A stretch of 64,000 nt of DNA, taken from Ailanthus altissimus (Eukaryota; Streptophyta; Magnoliopsida; Sapindales; Simaroubaceae). Shown here piece after piece: positions 12,447 through 25,574 of the stretch. The notes under the pieces were generated by a model, which was not told the origin of the DNA, searched no databases, and was given only the letters and a program-made list of their open reading frames with translations. The position numbers were made by a program, and so were the translations under genes. The stretch covers positions 29,990,501 through 30,054,500 of the forward strand of contig OX327695.1 of the NCBI GenBank assembly GCA_946807835.1. Direction: 5' to 3'. Within the stretch, counting starts at the first letter, position 1. Each line of letters begins with the position of its first letter.

Positions 12447-12764
12447 AAACTAGTGTGTGTGTGTGCGTGCACGCTTGTCTCTGTCTGTGTATATTGTAAA
12501 ATCTACCATGGATAGTGTAGTCTATTTTCACTTGGAATGGTTTGTGTCTTGCACAAGTGTTTCGGTAACTAGTATGTAATCTGCAACCTAGTTTTTGGTT
12601 TAATGGTAGTTCTTTTGGTTTGTAATCTGTGAATGCTAATCCTAGAACCGCTCCATTACATGTGATTTCTAGAGTTTTCTCTTAACACTGTTTCTGGACC
12701 GGACCCGGAGGCCTTTTTGTTTTTCGTTAATTGTTATTTCGTTCGGGAAAATTTAAGATAAGAA

Positions 12765-12831
12765 TTTTATTGGTATATATCGGTCAAATATTTTAAGTTT
12801 TATTGGTATATATCGGTCAAATATTTTTATA
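12765..12831. repeat. 34-bp tandem direct repeat, two copies
   Basis: The block TTTTATTGGTATATATCGG followed by TCAAATATTTT occurs at 12765-12797 and again at 12799-12831, almost identical. Confidence 0.8.
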
Positions 12832-12854
12832 AAAATTATTTAATTAATTAAGTA

Positions 12855-13105
12855 TGCGCCTAAATTTTTTTTTATTTAATAAAATAAATCAATTAATTTA
12901 TAATATATTAATTAAAAGTAATTAATTTAAATATAAATTAAAAATGAATGCTAAATTTTGTTTAATATTTTGGGTGTGCGTCTAGTGCTTAATATTTTTT
13001 TATTTAATAAAATAAATTAAATTTTTTAATTAATTAATTAATTATTTTTTTATACATTAATTAAAAATTAATTAATTTAAATATAAAATAAAAATAAATA
13101 AATTA
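12855..13105. repeat. Diverged direct repeat pair in AT-rich DNA, about 120 bp per unit
   Basis: Both units contain TTTTTTATTTAATAAAATAAAT, a run of TTAATTAAT, then AATTAATTTAAATATAAA and an AAATAAA tail, in the same order. Unit 1 is about 12862-12950 and unit 2 about 12995-13100. Low complexity makes the exact limits uncertain. Confidence 0.5.
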
Positions 13106-13854
13106 AACAAACAAAGTTTGGCTCTTCAAATAACTTTGTTGCGTGCTCCACATATGCGCGTAATATTTTATTATTTTTAATTTATTTTTAATTTATTTTT
13201 AATTTATTTTTAATTAATTTATAAAAAATAAAAATTTAATTAATTAAATAATTTATAAAAAGAATAAAAAATTTTTTTATTAAAATTATAATAAAAATAA
13301 AATAATCAATGTAACATATATCAAATTTAATTTTGATCAAATAAAAATTTATCTTAAATAATTGATCTACGAAAATTTTTTCTGAATTACTTTCCTATTT
13401 TTGTAATCACACGAAAGTGAATTATAATTTGTTCACGCACGTATGTTGTGGTTGTTAGTTTATTTTAATTGTTTAGGTGGTAATTCATTCCATTATTTTA
13501 TTAAAAAATTTTAAAAATTAGGACAAATAATATTTGTAAAAAAAAAGCATATTTTTATTAATATTTTTGTTAAATAATAGTTTTAGTTTATTTTAATAAT
13601 AAAAGGAGATTTATATATATTTAAAAATTTAAGAATTTAAATATATATTTTTTATTAAAATAGTTAAAAATTATTATTTAATAAAAGTTTTTATAAAAAT
13701 TTTAAAATTATTTAAAATTTATATATTCTTTTATTAAAAGGTTAAGGTTTATTTATATATTATTCTTGCAAGGTGTTGACAGCATGGCTCTAATTATACA
13801 ATAACATCCTATTTTAAAATATATTCTTCTTATATTAGAGTTTAATTTTTATAT

Positions 13855-16800
13855 TGTTAGAATTGGTGATTTAAAATTATATTTTAATTTAATTTTGAAT
13901 TGTAAATTAATAGAGTTAAAATAAAATTGAGGATAGACGGATAAGTAAAAGTAAAAAATAGAAGTCAAAAATAAAGAAGAAATGTGAAAACACGAGGAGA
14001 CAGTTTTTAAGTGTGAGTGTTATAGCGTTGACTTAGCATTTCGACGTTGAAGTCAAAAGCTCCAACATTGACTTGAACAGGCTGCGAAGTTGGCCTATGG
14101 CGTTTAATTTAAAAAATATTTATTTTTAACTTGAATTGACTTATTTAAGTGAGATTTAGACTTCTATACTTATGGATTCTTATTTCAAATTTTTAAGAAT
14201 ATTTTGTACAATATATAAACTCTTATAACACTTTAAAATTCATGAAGCATTAAGAAAAATATCCAATAAAGAAAATAGATAGCTAAATAGCATTGAACAC
14301 TGAGTGAGTAATAGAGTGTCACAGATAGTGTTTTAGTTTTAAGTGAACCAAATAAGTACTAATAGATCATTTGAAAGCTCTTTATTATTGTATTTTTTGA
14401 TAATCTCTCGAAAGATATCTTTGTGATCTGTAATTTTTTTTAACATAATAAAAGATGTTAAAATTTCGTGATTCATTATAGATATAGGCATTTATTGGCG
14501 AACCACATATATTGATTGTGTGATTGTTCTTATTGATCTAGTTCTTATTCTTATTCTTGTTTGCTTATGATTGTGATTGAAACTTCCGCACATGTTTATG
14601 GTTTGTTTTGAGTGCATACCAAGAAAACCCTACCCAATTGGTATTGATGCAAAGGCTAATTCCAAATAAGAATTAGTGCTAAGGCTAATATCCTCAAATC
14701 CGTAGTATTAAAGCTATGTTAGAAAATATACATAAGTGGTATTAACTATGCAACTCACAAGTATGAGATAAATAAGTTCAATGAGTAGACCGATTTCAAT
14801 CTATGAAAAGTAAAAGTTATAGCTCTATAGTGAGTAAAGGGTTAGACTCAGCCCTAAAGGAAACATAAGAAATTACCAGCAAAGTGAAGAAACCTTTAAA
14901 GCCTAACGAGATAGATAGAGAAACAATTCAAAAGATAGCCTATAGTTTATAGTTTTATTGTCGAGTGATGAAGTATTAAAGGAAGTAGTTAGAGAGAAGA
15001 CAACAATCTGGTGTGGAAGAAGCTTGACGTAATCTACACGACGAAGTCTTTGGCGAATCATTTTTATGTAAAGAAGAAGTTGTATTAGTTATCTATGACT
15101 GAAGTAATTTCAATAAAGACCATATTGACGTCTTTAACAAAATTATAATAAATTTTGAGACAATAGACATCAAGATCAAGATGAAGACCAAACCATCATC
15201 ATGTTATATTTATTGCCCTCAAGTTATGAGCACTTTGTAAATACCCTCATATCTGGTATGTGACACGTCCAGAATATAGGAGTTATTCCCAAGTGCAGGA
15301 TTGTCGAAGTAATAAATAACCCGATGAGAACAGGGTCGATCCACAGAAAAGTAGAATTAAAATTACAAATTATAAACACTTTAAAGATAATTAATACAGT
15401 ATAAGATGTTTGCAAATATTATTTCAATTAACCAATTCAAATAAAAAATTAAGGTTACGGGGATTCACTCTTGGCATAAGAAGTAAGAATATATTTAACA
15501 TTTTTTTTTATAACTTAATTGGAATCCTCACACAAAGGAGGTTCCAACCGAAAAATATAGCAATTAAAGTTCATCATCATTTATATATTGATTAGTATTT
15601 ATTTCTTTCAATTATTATACACAAAATCTTATAAATGGGTTCAAGTATTTATTATGTTAATCTTTATATTTGTCTACAATAAATCAAGACTCCCATTTTA
15701 TAAGAAATGTTATATACACCAAATCTTGTAAATGGTTTCAAGAATTTATTGTGCCAAGTATTAAGTTTGTCAATAATAAATCAAGAATCACCACTTTAGA
15801 AGAAAGGGTATTAATTCTACAAACAAAATAAATACATCATATATAAGTTTGCATAACTTAAAAATAAAGCATTAAATTCATGAATAAATATTAAACATAT
15901 CTTATTACCTTGCCAAGAGCTTCACCCTTTCACCTTAGCTTAAAGAAAATTATTTGGACATAATAAAACTAAAGAAAAATAAAAGAAATGGAAGAAGAAA
16001 TAACATGATTTAATAGTAAACAAGAGAAATAAATTTACAAAGAAATGGATACAAAGGACAAGTATTTTGAACTAAATTCTAACTTTCTAATTACATTCTT
16101 TAAGTATAAACAAGCCACCTATTTATAGAAAAATATGGATAAATCGAGACAAATTTGGAGGGAATCATTTGGTTGATGAAAGTCAAGAATGGTGGTAAAA
16201 TAATTTGCATTCATTATCACTTGGGCACCACCCACTTGATTATCCAATTTGGAATTGATGTGATCCGAATTAGCTGTCACTCAAAACATCAAAGTTGTAG
16301 ATAAGTCTCTTATCTTTCCAAATTGAGTGATTCATACGTATTAGATACGTATTTCTATAGTTATGGGTCAAATACTGATGACTATTCAAACTGGGCATGT
16401 ACTGCAGATCAGTTCTGTTCTAGGCCATTTTTCACCCTCTAAACACTCGAATTTCCAATGCTTTTGTGAATTACAATATGTTAGCCCATTGAGTCAACTA
16501 TCCACAGGATCAAGAATCACATCAATTGGATTTTTAGGTAGAAAGTTATGCCCATTTTACCAAACCTACCACAAAACAGTTAAAAGATAATTAAGTACAA
16601 TATTGTAAACATACTTAAGCTAAGAAAATTAAATACACTAGTAATACAAAAAAATCATGTAAAACTCTTATTAAATGTGTAATTTCAAGTGTTCATCAGT
16701 ATGGATACCTTAACAATGAGTGATATTAAGGCCTCACTGAACTTAAAAGAATTGGGGAAAATATCTGAATCCGACAGTGCAGGAAGTTTGGTTACTAGAG

Positions 16801-17120
16801 AAAAAGATAAGAAGAACAATCAATCAAGTGGGAGATTCAAGAAGTGTTATCTTTGTAAGAAAGAATGGTACTTGATAAGGATTTGTCCTAAAAGAAAATG
16901 AGATAGAAATGCTGCAATAGTCTATCATGAAGAAGACTTGGAAGTTATAGAATCCTTAATATCCTTTGATAGGAAGTACGCTGAAGAATGGATACTACAA
17001 ATCCATTAGCAGTAAGTACTAACGGGAATAATATAGCTTGTGAAGTCATAGGGGTTGGTGACATAAGGATGGGGATGCATAATGGAAAGATTTGGGATTT
17101 ACATAGTTTAAGGCATGTTC
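13855..17120 (+). mobile_element. Decayed Ty1-copia retrotransposon fragment (5' LTR, gag, start of protease region)
   Basis: A 5' LTR at about 13855-14636 starts TGTTAGAATTGGTG, with CA two bases before the primer-binding site TGGTATTGATGC (14639-14650), a mutated match to the initiator tRNA-Met type. Decayed gag follows: 15005-15245 translates in pieces to a copia gag (UBN2-like) segment with a WKKLD..YTTKSLANHFYVKKKLYQLS pattern. After the nested solo LTR, gag resumes at 16699 with MDTLTMSDIKASLN and a degraded CCHC knuckle (CYLCKKEWYLIRIC, His lost) at about 16848-16889. The pre-integrase segment ends in LRHVP at about 17100-17119. There it is cut by another LTR starting at about 17121. 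Stops and frameshifts are frequent, so the element is inactive. Confidence 0.75.
15261..16698. mobile_element. Solo LTR (1438 bp) nested in copia gag, 5-bp target duplication
   Basis: The insert begins TGACACGTCC and ends GTGTTCATCA, i.e. TG..CA ends. It is flanked by the same five bases, GTATG, at 15256-15260 and 16699-16703. Removing it and one GTATG restores an open copia gag frame (LISGMDTLTMSD), which proves the insertion point. No internal coding region, second LTR, PBS or PPT is present, so it is a solo LTR left by LTR-LTR recombination. The 5' part carries a segment ending GGGTCGATCCACAGAAAAG, and there is an internal two-copy repeat near 15618-15810. The family was not identified. 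Confidence 0.85.
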
Positions 17121-18905
17121 CGTTCGGATTTGTGTTTATGTGTCATCCAATTTTGTATGTATATTTTATTTTAATATTTACACAATAGATATTTCATTAA
17201 ATCACTAATTATATTTATTAAATAATAAGATATTTGTAACATTTCAGACATTGTATGATCTAAAAGAGTTCAGCTTTGATCTAAAAGGGTTTAGATCAAT
17301 GCTAAGAGTTAGCAACGCTGAGAATTATAACTGCTAAAAGTTAGCAACGCTGAGAGTTATAAGTGCTAAGAGTTTGCACTATTAAGAGTTAGTAAGTTAT
17401 AAGACCAGCGAAATCTCAAGAGTTAGAGTTTTGTTTGAAACGAGACAAAGACCTGAGAATATATTAGTAATGACATAGTTGCAAATTATGCTAGAAAATG
17501 TCATTATGCAGTCTGTTCTCAAACACTATGTTCATGATCTATTTTATAAATGTGGGTCTATCAGTGAAACCTTTTTATATAGATCAGTGTATGTCTATAT
17601 CTGGATGGTTCAGATTGTTACTCTTAGTAGACCATGAGCTTAGTGGAAAGCTCGTATAGGCATACAGGTATATAGTGAGGATTAGATACTGAACAAACTC
17701 ACGAGAACTTCCAATAGACATCCCATGAAGCCGTTAATGGCAAGTCTTCTCGAGTTGAGTAGTATTTGTGGTCCTTTCACCTAAGCGCCATGGTGGGCTT
17801 ATAAGTGATCCACCATACTTTGGTTCTATGGATGTTAGAGACCTTACATTGTTTGATTGCTGTATATCGCTGGGTATGATCCGATGCTCATGAAGTCCAG
17901 TATGTGTAGATATGGAAATTGTCAGCTCACATGGGTGAGTTGTATACCTGGATGCTCCAAGATTGCATCTCAAAAAGACTTATGGCTATATGCAGTAAAT
18001 CAGATAAAAGAGTTTTTTCACAGGGTTGAACAATATTGCAAAAGTGTTTATGTATATTGTTTATTAAGATGCGAATATGGAGATAAGTTCACGGATAATC
18101 AAATAGAGATTTGATAGTGATGATATATATCTATGTTCTTTCAAGATATAGGTGATAGAAGGATTATACGTATACGTTATGACCTCAGCTTGTATGATTT
18201 AACGCATTGATTTATAATATCCGTGACATGTGCGTGGGACATCATCCACAAACTCATGGAAGAGTTTCATTTGACAAATCAAGCGTGGACCTAGGGAGTT
18301 CCGTAATATGAAATGTACTCGTTGTGCATTGGGGTAGTAGATTGGATTAAATAGTCCGATCTAGTAAATTCCAACAAACCAAATATTTGTTTCAAGATCC
18401 TTCGGGTTGTGTACTTATCAAGACTTAAGTGTTAAGTACATCAATTAGTTAACAATAGTTGTCAACCAATGATATCATGACAAATGGCACAAAATGAGTC
18501 ATTCATTGTTTGACTTTAAAATTATTGAATTGACCTTTCTTGCTAGACAAGAAAAGTCTATTTAATAATTCTAATTTATTTTTAAATTATTTTAATTGTA
18601 AAGTCAAACAAATAATTAAATAAAGAGCATGGCTTAAAGTTAATATATAATAAACAAATAGGAAATAAATGGCTAAAGCATATGTTTGCCATGCTTGGTA
18701 GGGCCGAATATTAATTTTGAAAAAGAGAGAAAATTACATGAATAAATGAAATAAAATTGTTTCATTTGCTTTGAATTAGTTCGACTATTTTAAGAGCAAT
18801 AAAGAGAAAAGCAACAAGGTATGGCAAGTATAGTATTGGGGCCGTGTCTTGACATAATTAAAGAGGAAAATGTGTATAAATGAATTGCTTTTTTTCTCAT
18901 TTTGT
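17121..18905 (+). mobile_element. LTR fragment of a large copia LTR family (same family as 22101-24189)
   Basis: From about 17121 (the expected TG appears as CG) the sequence aligns in order with the minus-strand reading of 22101-24189 and with 62209-64000. Shared blocks include ATGTGTCATCCAATTTT, GTATGATCTAAAAGAGTTCAG, CTAAGAGTTAGCAACGCTGAGA, TATAGATCAG, GTGATCCACCATACTTTGG, TATACGTATACGTTATGACC and GACCTAGGGAGTTCCG. The second half (18400-18905) diverges strongly, with a candidate TATA (TATAAATG, about 18873). The 3' limit at the junction with the next copia remnant is unclear. Family evidence is strong, boundaries are weak. Confidence 0.65.
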
Positions 18906-21900
18906 ACAAGTTAGCGATTTAAAGATGTGAAAGAATATATATGGTTTGAATGACACATTGATTAAATTTGTCATGGATGAAGTGAATATTAATCTCTATG
19001 TGTTTAGTTTTTTCATAGAAGACTGGATTCTTTATCATGTACAATGCACTATAATTGTCACAATAAAGAAGGAGAGTGGATGGATAGAAGCCAATGTTAT
19101 TGAGCAGGAACATGATCCAAGTCAACTCAGCTACTATCAATGCTATGAAATGGTATTTTACCTCTGTACTTGACTTGAGCGGGCAATAATTTTTTGTTTC
19201 TTAGAGCTCTAGGAAATACATCAAGTAGTAAAACACCATGCCCAATCAAAGTTAGAAAAAGCATAAATAATGGGGGAATTGTGAGATAAAAAAACGTAAA
19301 CTGAAGTTAAGAGTTCCTTGAAGATACCGTGCGTGATGTCTAGCTTGGTAAATGTAAGGCATTGAAGACTTCCAACTAAAGCGCGATACTCTGTGGCATT
19401 AACCAACTCATTGTCATCAGCTAAATGAGAGATCTTACTAGCTATATGAGTAGAGTCGTGCATGCTCGGTTTAAGGAGGAGATTTTTAAAAAATTTAGCT
19501 TTTGATAAATAAAAAAAAAAGCCTTGGCTAAATTGATGTACTTCAATGCCTAAGAAATATTGTAAGAGGCTAAGATCTTTTAAGGCAAAGTTATGGCTGA
19601 GATTTTATATGAGAGACCAGATGATAGTATTATCATTTCCTGTAACAATAACATCGTCCACATATATTAATAGAGAAGAATAACAGAATTATGATTAAAA
19701 ATAAATAATGAGGGATCAACTTTACTATTACAAAAGCTAAGATTCTGCAAAGCCTTCAAGAGGCACTCAAACTATGCGCGAGTAGCCTGTTTTAATTTGT
19801 AAATCGATTTGTGTAGCTCGCACACAAAGGAGGGGTGAATAGAATCTGGAAACCTTAAAGGTTGCTCCGTGAAAATAGTTTCTTTAAGCTGACCATGTAA
19901 TGCATTATGAATATCAAGTTATCGAATAGTCCAATCGGCATTAATGGTAATGGTTAATACAAGTTGAAGGGTAATGGACTTAATTACAGGACTAGAAGTC
20001 TCATCAAAGTCAAGTCTAAGAACTTGGATAAATTCTTTCACAACCAATCATGCCATATATTGATCAACAGTGCCATCATCTTTGTATTTGATTTTATATC
20101 CACTTGGAACTAACCACATTATTATTAGCAGATTGAGGAACCAAGGACCAAGTGTCATTAAGATGAAGAGTGTGAAGCTTATCTCTTATTGCAGCAACCC
20201 AATAAATATTTTTCATGGCAATTTTAAGGGTTTCAATTTAGAGAAGGGTTACAATTAGTATGCAGTGCCAGGTAGGGATTGCATTGTAGTTTATGGCAGG
20301 TGATCATAGAATGTGTTTAGTATAGTGGGTTATGCGATGGTGGTAGTAAAAGAGGGCTCTATTGATGGCGGAGGGTTGTTATTAAGGGAATTTCTATAAT
20401 AAGCTAATTGGAAATATCTTGGAAGTTAAGAGGTGAATTTTCGTTGGAAAAGTTTGAGTTTGGTGAGTAAGGTTCATAGTTTGTGGTTGAGTAGGAATTG
20501 GGGAATTGTGATCATGATAGGTTTACTGAGTTTCAGTGAAAATTTGGGTAGAAATATTTCAACATGATTGGTGGAGATTGGATCAAATTTTTGAGTTATA
20601 ATGGGAGTGGGATTTTGGTGGTCTAGTTGATCATTAGATTCGAGTAAAAAGGTAGTTTATGGAGGATCACCAGATTTAGGTAAAAAGGTAGATTATAAAG
20701 AAGTGGTCACATGTACTTATGCAAGTTTGGCAATATTATTGGTTTGTTGTGCATAATTGGAAATTGTTGGTCCAATTCGAAAATACCATTCTTAATGAGA
20801 AGAAAAATTAGTGAGGTTTCCATGATCATGTATGGAAGAAGAAGAATTATTAGTTGAAAAAGGAAAACAATTTTCATCAAAAATAATATGGCGTGATATA
20901 TAAACACGGTTGCTTTTTGGTTGCAAACATCAATAGCCTTTATGTAGTGTGTTATATCCAATAAATACATATGGATATGATTAAATTTATTGTGACTACA
21001 ATTTCTAAGATATGAAACACAACAACAGCCTAACATTTATAATCCATTGTAGTCAAGAGGTTCGTGAAACAATGCTTCGTAAGGACTTTTTCGATTAAGA
21101 GTGGACAAAGGTAATCAATTTACGATGTAAACAGAAGCTAAGAAAGCATCCACCCAAATTTTCAATGGCAAGAAGGCATGGAACTTTATAGTTAAGGTTG
21201 TTTGCATTATATGGTGATGCTTTGTCTAACAACTTCATTCTGTTGAGGAGTGTATAGACATGAAATATGTCTTTGGATACCACATTGCTTAAGATATTAT
21301 ATGAGAATTTTTCTCCCCTATCACATTGACAAATTTTAATTTTTCTTTCAAAGAGATTTTTCACATGTTTTGAAATTTTAGAAAACACTAAAAAATGTCA
21401 GATTTTTGTCTTAATGAAAATAACCAAGAAAATCTAGATTGATCATCAATAAATAAATCATAAAAATGAAACTTCTAAGTTTAATTCATAAGGCATGACC
21501 TTATAAGTCACAATGAATTTTCTTTAAGGAAAATTTCGAAATTTTATTAGATAATTTAAATGATTGTCTATAGCTTTTACCTAATTGGCAAGAAACACAA
21601 ACACTTGGTTGTTTTGTCCAACCAGAAAAACTTATATTATTGTTTTTCAATGTCTACAAATTCCTAAAGCGTGCATGTCCCAATCTTTTATGCCATGGTG
21701 TTTAATTAGGCATCCGAGAGATTTATATGTTCTCAATTGCCAACATAAATTCTATCAAATCCTCCATAAGGTGAAATATAGTCAAGTTTACTTGGGTTGT
21801 TTGTCATGTGCGCAATGGCTCTAGAGTCAATATAGAATTGTTGATCTTTTGCGTCATTGAGGTGTAAGGCTGCTAATGCTTGACCTCCTTCATCTTCAGG

Positions 21901-22100
21901 ATAAATGTATTCATACCTATTCTAACATACTGCAACACCAGGTTTTTCTTACCACATATTTGACAAGTAAGTATTGCAGACTTGTCATTTTTCACCTTAG
22001 CATTGTTGTTTTAGGTCAGCCTTGAAACCTTTAATTATTGTCATACTACTGTATATTTCTAGAGTTGGTCGACTGGCAGAACCATTGTTTGAGTAATACT

Positions 22101-24189
22101 TGTTGTAGGGGATCTAATATATGTGGGTGTATGCATGTGCAATTGTGTCTATTGCCTAAAATACGTATCATATATGAATTTAATGTGACGGAAATATAAA
22201 ATTATAATAAACACAATAAATAAAATATATTAATCACATTAATATATTAGTAGTATAGAGAACTCACCTCAATGTGTAACATTATACACGTAATTTTTCG
22301 AAGACCGCATGGAGACCAACTCACATGCAGTTTTAGTCACCAACACGGTAGGCTTGATGAGATAAAACAACAGCCCTATAGCCAGCACTGGGTTTAACTC
22401 TTAAACTCCAAAATGGCCAAGTGTGTTTTAATCATTTTCTCTAAAATGATAAGAAATAAAGAATTTAAAACAATTCACAATTACTTCAATTGAAACCATA
22501 GAGAAAAATGAAACAATTTTATATTTTCTTTTTTTTTTCTTCTTCTTCTTCTTCTTCTTCCTCTATTTCTCTCCACCTCTCTCGGCAACACACCCCAAAA
22601 TTTAATTCACAATCTCTTTCTCACTTTATATATATATATACAATAAAATATTAATATAATATATTATATTATATAATATAGTTGGCACCCAAAAATAAAA
22701 TATTATTATATATTATAATAAAATATAATTAAGAGATATTTTAATTATTTAACAATTAAATAATTAAAGTGTAAAATACCCATTTTGCCCCTTATAAATA
22801 GTTATCAAGTCTACCCCTTAGTGGGTCCCACCAAATTCGCACTTAGATAAACTCAACCGAGAGTCCACAATGTGTCATGTGTCATTATATAATAAATAAA
22901 TAATAATTATTGACTAATTATTATATTTAACACTTAAATACAGACACGAACGTATTCTCGTAGTAGTGTTGGATATTACTAGATTAAATAATTTAATCTG
23001 GCACGCTGCCCTAGTGCACAACGAGTACACTCCATATCGCGGGACTCCCTAGGTCCTATACTCGATTCGTCAAATGAAACTATTCCATGAGCCCGGAAGC
23101 AATGCCCCACGCACACGTTATGGATATTACAAGTCAGCGCATTGAACCATACAAGTTGAGGTTACATCACATACGTATAGTCCTTCTGTCATGATATCCT
23201 GAATGTGCTGGGATATAGATCATCACCGTCAAATCTCATAGTGCTCATCTATGTCCTATCTTCAGACTTGTATCTCACAGAACAATATGTGCAAACTCTT
23301 TTGTCATATTGTTCTACCCTGGCGAAAACTCTTTCCTGAGATTAATGCTTGTGGCCACAAGACTTTTCGAGATACAATCTCGAAGCAACTGGATATCAAA
23401 CTTCCTATGCGAGCTGACGGATCCTATATCTGTACACACTGGACTCCATAAGCATCGGACCATACCCAACGACACCCAACGATCACATCATGAAAGGTCT
23501 GTGATATGCGTGGAACCAAAGTATGGTGGATCACTTATAAGCCCACTGTGGCACTCAGGTCAAAGGATCACGTATACTACTCAACTCGAGAGGACCCTCT
23601 GTTAACGATTTACATAGGGTGTCTATCGGAGGCCCTCATGAGTCTGTCACATATCCAGTCCTAACTGGATACCCATATGCCAATACGAGCTCCAAGCTCA
23701 CAGTCGGCTAAAAACGACCATTTATACCCTATAGGTACGACATATGCTGATCTATATAAAAAGGTATCCACCGACAGACCCGCATTGGCAGAAATAGATC
23801 AGGGATAATAATTCAAGAATATACTTGCGTAACTAGCATTTTCTGGCACCCAATTGCAACTCTTGTAACTATGCAGTTACTGGTATATTCCCAGGTCTAT
23901 GTCCCATTACAGATAAGGCTCCAACTCTTGGATCTGTTGAGTATTATAACCAGCTAACACTTAATTGTGCTAACATTTAACATTTATATCTCTCAGCGTG
24001 GCTAATTATGAGCCCTTATCTAAACTCCTTTAGATCTGATCTGAACTCCTTAAGATCAGACAATTTCTATAACGTTACATTGCATGGTACCATATTAATG
24101 GGTATTAGCAATTTAATGAGAATGTACACTTGTATAAATATACAAGTATATGTACATTCAAGAATGGCACGTAAGCACTGATCCTGACA
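22101..24189 (-). mobile_element. Solo LTR (2089 bp) nested in copia gag, 5-bp target duplication
   Basis: On the minus strand the element starts TGTCAGGATCAGTGC (at 24189) and ends CCCTACAACA (at 22101). The same five bases (ATACT on the plus strand) flank it at 22096-22100 and 24190-24194. Removing it joins the host copia gag in frame (FQSKYYSNNGS). It has no internal coding region. It includes a microsatellite of CTT repeats (about 22540-22561 plus strand), a TATATATATA run near 22630 and dense AT palindromes near 22655-22740. It is the best preserved member of a large-LTR copia family that also occurs at 17121, 60452 and 62209. Confidence 0.88.
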
Positions 24190-24987
24190 ATACTTACTCT
24201 GAAATTCATTAGAATAAGGGTTGTTCTTTCCTCTATCACCATATCTTCCTCCTCTTTGTATTCGGTCTCTCCCTCTTTGACCAAGAAAGGCTTGATGATG
24301 GTTGATGGCAGATTTCTCCTCCTCTTCCTTTTAAATCATAATAAACATTTATGATTTTGAAAAGCGTAGAGAAATTGTTTCAAGGTTAGAAGATGGAGTT
24401 TAGTTAACATTGCAGTCTTGAAGTCAGAATATTTTGCTCCTAAGGCTCTAGCAATTTGGAATATATGATCTTTATTACTAATAGGTTTTCTAATGGTAGC
24501 CAAGTTGTCACAAATATTCTTGAATTTTTTTTAAGAATTCTTCAAGTGTGCAACTCCATTTCTTTAAGGAGTACAAACTATCTTTAAGCCATGTTTCTCA
24601 TTCCTTTGAAGCAGGCAACATACTCTCTTCAGTGGCATCCCAAACTTCTCATGCAATTCACATGCCAATGGTAATATCAAAACATTTTTAGACAAGACTC
24701 CCATAAGCAAAGTCATAAGGAATCCATCATTACTTATCAATTTGACATACTCTGGGTTGTATGTCTTCTTTCCATCTTCCTTTAGTTTTAACTTCTCCAA
24801 ACATATGATGTTCAAGTCCAAGGCTACAAATGAATGGAAGAATTTGAGATTTCCACGTGAGAATATTATTTGGGTGAGTTTGATAGATATCAAACTTGCA
24901 CTTTGATGAAAAATATTAAAAGGATAATATAGGTTCGGTGTTTTGGGATTTTGAGCTTGATGCAGCCTTTAGCTCTGATACCATAAA

Positions 24988-25574
24988 GAAACACGAGTAT
25001 TGTTTGAGTAATAAGAAGTATATTGCGTTGATGATTTATCTTACAATGATTCTAAGATTATATAGTAAACTGAGTGAGTCTAACTTAGGAAGTTTATTGC
25101 AATTGTGTAATTGCCAAAATAGAGCTTTGACTTATATTGATGATTTAGCTGTTGGTAAGAAGTAAGGAGTTTTGTTTTTATTTGCTTTGCCTCTTGCCTT
25201 GTAGAGTCCTAATTTGTTATGTCTTTCCTTGCATGTCTTGCCATAGTTGTATTTGTCTTAAAGTCTTGCCTTGTAGAGTGTTAATTGATTTTCTTTCCTT
25301 GTATTAGTTAAAACTGTATCTATTGTTGTTGTATTTGTCTTGGAGTCAACTTGTGCCAGTCTAGATGCTTGAACGTGATTTTGAGAAGCATATCCTATTG
25401 ATGTGTTTTCTAATTTTGATTGAGGATTCTTATTAGTTTAGTGGCATTGAATTCTACCTTCTCAATTTTGTAGAATTCGGTATTATTTCTCACTTAAAAA
25501 AGAAAGTGAATTGGTCAATTTTGAATTTAAACTTTTATTTGTGGCACAACAAATATAACATGTAGGTTTCAACA
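24988..25574 (-). repeat. 5' LTR of the minus-strand copia element
   Basis: Its start, TGTTGAAACC on the minus strand at 25574, resembles copia LTR starts, and it runs to the primer-binding site at 24972-24983. The exact end next to the PBS has decayed (no clear CA). It holds internal near-repeats of the GCCTTGTAGAGT type (about 25197 and 25270). Confidence 0.6.

Larger units (their letters stand above)
12447..13854. other. H1 3' flank and AT-rich intergenic DNA with short direct repeats
   Basis: The H1 3' UTR begins with a GT/GC alternating run (about 12453-12472). From about 12750 the sequence is extremely AT-rich, with two repeat pairs described separately. No gene was seen. Confidence 0.6.
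18919..25574 (-). mobile_element. Decayed Ty1-copia retrotransposon, minus strand, interrupted by a solo LTR
   Basis: Read leftwards from 25574: LTR (about 24988-25574, begins TGTTGAAACC), then PBS TGGTATCAGAGC (24972-24983, complementary strand, initiator tRNA-Met type). Gag lies at about 24200-24900, then the nested solo LTR 22101-24189, then the end of gag with part of a CCHC knuckle (CQICGKKN) near 21945. The protease motif is degraded (DSRA for DSGA, about 21820). Integrase core pieces are at about 21095-21390, and the KGYRCLQPKS..RHIIFDE segment near 20860-20960. Reverse transcriptase spans 19460-20110 with an intact YVDD box at 19653-19664. RNase H pieces (ATEYRALVGSLQ at 19378-19420; AELTW and HCDN-like CDNYSALYM at 19060-19135) end at 18919. 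The 3' LTR is missing, cut off at the junction with the LTR fragment at 17121-18905. Many stops and frameshifts make it inactive. Confidence 0.8.
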
